Below, piece after piece: positions 43,745-45,461 of a stretch of DNA of 45,461 nt. The stretch covers positions 1-45,461 of the forward strand of contig WHSR01000038.1 of NCBI GenBank assembly GCA_009379995.1, given 5' to 3'. The notes under the pieces were generated by a model. The model saw only the letters and a program-made list of their open reading frames with translations, was not told the origin of the DNA and searched no databases. The position numbers were made by a program, and so were the translations under genes. Source of the DNA: Streptosporangiales bacterium. GTDB lineage: Bacteria; Actinomycetota; Actinomycetes; Streptosporangiales; WHSR01. How positions within the stretch are numbered: position 1 is the stretch's first letter; each line of letters starts with the position of its first letter.

Positions 43745-44215
43745 TCACTGCTCGTAGGCGTCCACCAGGCCCTGGACGTTGATCTTCTTCATCCCGAACA
43801 TGGCCTTCATGACCCGCTCCGCCTTGACCGGGTCAGGGTCGCTCAGCAGATCGGTAAGCGTCCTCGGGATGATCTGCCACGACACGCCGTACTTGTCCTT
43901 CAGTCAGCCGCACGGCCCTTCTTCCCCACCGTCGGTGAGCTTCGCCCACAGCTCGTCCACTTCTTCCTGCGTCGTGCAGTCCACGTACAGCGAGATGGCT
44001 TCGTTGAACTTGAACTGCGGGCCGCCGTTCAGCGCGATGAACCGCTGCCCCGCGAGCTCGAACGTGATGGTCATGACGGTTCCCGGTTCCCCCGGCCCCG
44101 CCTCGCCGTAGCGCTGCACATCCACTACCCGGGAGTCGTCGAAGATCGACGTGTAGTGGTTCGCCGCCTCTTCGGCCTGGTTGTCGTACCACAGGTAGGT
44201 CGTGATCTTCTGCAT
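43745..44215 (-). pseudogene. VOC/PhnB-like protein with an in-frame stop
   Basis: A 156-codon VOC-superfamily (PhnB-like) gene. The reading frame MQKITTYLWYDNQAEEAANH to GGEEGPCG stops at TGA (43904-43906). In the same frame it continues LKDKYGVSWQIIPRTL and KAMFGMKKINVQG to a stop at 43745-43747. The stop replaces the Trp (CGW) normally found at that place, a single TGG to TGA change. The rest is unbroken, so the loss is recent or a sequencing error. A promoter-like 35-bp element lies 43 nt before ATG 44215. Confidence 0.85.
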
Positions 44216-44257
44216 GACGTGCTCTCCTCGCTGACTGAGGTCGAACGGCTATGTCCG

Positions 44258-44292
44258 GTAGACCGTCCATGCCGTCGAAACTCATCGCTCGG
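44258..44292 (-). promoter_or_regulatory. Shared promoter-like element before the VOC gene
   Basis: Second copy of the two-block element: CCGAGCGATGAGTTTCG (44292-44276) and CGGTCTAC (44265-44258), with the same 10-nt gap as at 26457-26423. Distance to the start codon is 43 nt, against 42 nt at the first copy. Confidence 0.6.
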
Positions 44293-44324
44293 AGCCACGC
44301 CCGTCCCCGCGTACGCGGAACGAG

Positions 44325-44903
44325 TCAGCCCGGCGGGCGCAACCCAGCAAGAGTGACCGCGACGAGCCGCCGAACCGCTGCCTTGGACGGCAGGCTGCTG
44401 GCCGCTGTGAGGGCGTGGAGGCAGTAGCTGGCGAGCTCGTCGGGCGCGACATCTTCCCGGAGGGTGCCGGTCTTCGCGGCCTCGGTCAGCAGGTCTCGGA
44501 CGAAGTCGCGCATGTGTTGCTGGGCCCGGGCGACGTGCTCGCCCCGATGCAGGAAGGCCGCCACTTGGGTGCCGTGGACCAAGCGCAGCTCGTGGTGGAT
44601 GAGCGCGTAGGCCTCGAGCACTGCCGCGAGTCGCTCGCCGGCGTCGCCGGCTTGGTCTCGGATCCGGGCGAGATGTTCGAGGTGGCTGCCGACCTGACGT
44701 TCGTGCCAGGCGAGCAGGATCGCTTCCACGTCTGGGAAGTACTTGTAGAGCGTCGCGCGTCCGATGCCGGTCTTCTCGGCGATCTGCGACATGGTCACCG
44801 ACGCCAGCCCGCGCTCGGCCACCAGCGCTGCGGTCGTGTCCAGGGTGGCGACGCGCACCGCGCGGCGGTGTGCCTCGATCGTCTCGTTCCACAGCTTCGG
44901 CAC
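44325..44903 (-). CDS. TetR-family regulator
   Basis: A 192-aa repressor. The helix-turn-helix is visible in LVAERGLASVTMSQIAEKTGIGRATLYKYFPDVEAIL (cited as ASVTMSQIAEKTGIGR and ATLYKYFPDVEAILLAW). The rest is the ligand-binding helical domain. GTG 44903 (VPKLWNETIEAHRR) is preferred; an upstream ATG 44951 would add 16 residues. It is divergent from the ABC transporter genes, which it probably controls. Confidence 0.85.
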   Translation of the reverse strand: MPKLWNETIEAHRRAVRVATLDTTAALVAERGLASVTMSQIAEKTGIGRATLYKYFPDVEAILLAWHERQVGSHLEHLARIRDQAGDAGERLAAVLEAYALIHHELRLVHGTQVAAFLHRGEHVARAQQHMRDFVRDLLTEAAKTGTLREDVAPDELASYCLHALTAASSLPSKAAVRRLVAVTLAGLRPPG

Positions 44904-44910
44904 CGCCCCA

Positions 44911-44930
44911 GTATAGGTGACGACGTATAC
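44911..44930. promoter_or_regulatory. Inverted repeat at the TetR promoter
   Basis: GTATA (44911-44915) and TATAC (44926-44930) are inverted arms around a 10-bp spacer. TATACT (minus strand, 44915-44910) is a possible -10 for the TetR gene. An autoregulatory operator is possible; the arms are short. Confidence 0.3.
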
Positions 44931-44957
44931 GCGCCGACGATCTAGCGACACCTTGAT

Positions 44958-44985
44958 TTGACATAGACATACTGTCTCGTAAAAC
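44958..44985 (+). promoter_or_regulatory. Candidate promoter and TetR operator for the ABC genes
   Basis: TTGACA (44958-44963) and TAAAAC (44980-44985) are 16 bp apart. AGACATACTGTCT (44965-44977) is an inverted repeat lying between them, positioned to block RNA polymerase. The next plus-strand gene starts at 45036. Confidence 0.55.
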
Positions 44986-45035
44986 TGATGCAGTCATGGA
45001 GGCTTTGGCGACCACGCGCGACAGAGGAGACACGC

Positions 45036-45299
45036 ATGGCTGACCCGTCCCGCTACCCCGACTCCAAGCCCGACACCGGCGCAAGGCCCGACCGCGGCGA
45101 AGGCGTGCCACGCTGGGTGTGGGTGTCGGGGATCACCTTGGCCATCGTGGTCTTGCTGTTTGTCGTCTTGATGCTCACCGGCGTTTTCGGTGGTGAGCAT
45201 GGCCCTCGTCGCCACTCAGGGTCGGGCGGCGCTGCCGGCCAGATCGTGCCTTCCAGCGTCGTGGATGGCCTCGTACCGCCGAAGGGTGGTCACCGGTGA
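45036..45299 (+). CDS. Small single-pass membrane protein before an ABC transporter
   Basis: An 87-aa protein with one predicted helix (VWVSGITLAIVVLLFVVLMLTGVF). The N-terminus is polar, the C-terminus carries GHGPRRHSG-type low-complexity sequence (EHGPRRHSGSGGAAG). ATG 45036 follows GGAGA; the longer frame from 44988 has no RBS. Its TGA overlaps the GTG of the ATPase gene (GTGA). A linking or auxiliary transporter role is inferred. Confidence 0.7.
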   Translation: MADPSRYPDSKPDTGARPDRGEGVPRWVWVSGITLAIVVLLFVVLMLTGVFGGEHGPRRHSGSGGAAGQIVPSSVVDGLVPPKGGHR

Positions 45300-45461
45300 C
45301 CATGACACCTGCGGTACAGGTCAGCGACGTCGTCAAGAGGTATCCGCTGGGCGCTGGCGATGTCGTCGCCGTCGACCACCTCAGCCTGGATGTCGCGGCG
45401 GGCGAGTTCGTCGCGGTGGTGGGCCGGTCGGGTAGCGGCAAGACGACGTTGTTGAACCTGC
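45296..45461 (+). CDS. ABC transporter ATP-binding protein, N-terminal part (truncated by window)
   Basis: The start of a MacB/LolD-type ATPase: VQVSDVVKRYPLGAGDVVAVDHL, AGEFVAVVGRSGSGKTTLLNL, with the Walker A motif GRSGSGKTT at the end of the window. GTG 45296 overlaps the preceding stop; ATG 45302 is an alternative start. The rest lies outside the window. With the divergent TetR gene it suggests an exporter responding to a small molecule. Confidence 0.85.
   Translation, partial: MTMTPAVQVSDVVKRYPLGAGDVVAVDHLSLDVAAGEFVAVVGRSGSGKTTLLNL

Noticed and set aside
43904..43906. Selenocysteine or recoded TGA in the VOC gene
   Set aside because: The position is a Trp in relatives, no selenium machinery is seen, and there is no obvious recoding hairpin, so a nonsense mutation is simpler.

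Overview
The window is high-GC DNA from a saprophytic actinomycete. The pointers are GTG starts, F420-dependent enzyme families, a DUF574-type methyltransferase, CBM2-bearing secreted cellulases with CelR/CebR-type operators, and an actinobacterial-type (group 1h/5) [NiFe] hydrogenase. The genus cannot be fixed by eye; filamentous lineages such as Streptosporangiales, Micromonosporales or Jiangellales are plausible.

Region 1 (1-17300) is a plant-polysaccharide island. It starts with an AA10 lytic polysaccharide monooxygenase lacking its export signal, a sulfotransferase, an F420-type luciferase-like oxidoreductase and a small Cys-rich protein. A leftward row of GH10 xylanase (CBM2), GH5 mannanase, GH74 xyloglucanase (frameshifted) and GH3 beta-glucosidase follows. 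A GH48 cellobiohydrolase diverges from it across a 667-bp control region with a perfect CelR box. Behind GH48 are a LacI-family regulator, a VapBC-like toxin-antitoxin pair, and the leftward GH6 and GH12 cellulases, with a second CelR-like box before GH6. Together these would attack cellulose, xylan, mannan and xyloglucan outside the cell, with the LacI protein the likely cellobiose-responsive repressor.

Region 2 (17300-27050) is mixed: a DsbA-fold protein, an F420/FMN split-barrel protein, a broken chimera of an ECF sigma factor with part of another protein, a ROK protein, an amidase, a GT-C-like membrane protein, a DUF574 methyltransferase, a beta-propeller (BNR) protein coupled to a MoaD-like protein, and a PsiE-like membrane protein.

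Region 3 (27050-43450) is the hydrogenase locus. hypF lies on the plus strand. A tightly overlapping minus-strand operon runs SIS - HypC-like - SIS - small subunit - large subunit - NifU/Rieske-like - DUF5947-like - DUF6084-like - unknown - maturation protease - 35-aa membrane microprotein - hypA - hypC - hypD - hypE - unknown - Cas4/RecB-like nuclease-fold protein. No hypB is present. The operon is preceded by a candidate promoter, an IdeR/DtxR-like iron box and a deleted duplicate of the large-subunit 5' region. It is best read as a high-affinity H2-oxidising enzyme that scavenges trace hydrogen.

Region 4 (43700-45461) has a VOC/PhnB-like gene with an in-frame stop, a TetR regulator, and the start of a MacB-type ABC transporter operon cut by the window edge.

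Several genes look damaged: LPMO, sulfotransferase, GH74, ECF chimera and VOC. Either the region is decaying or the assembly has small errors; reads would decide.
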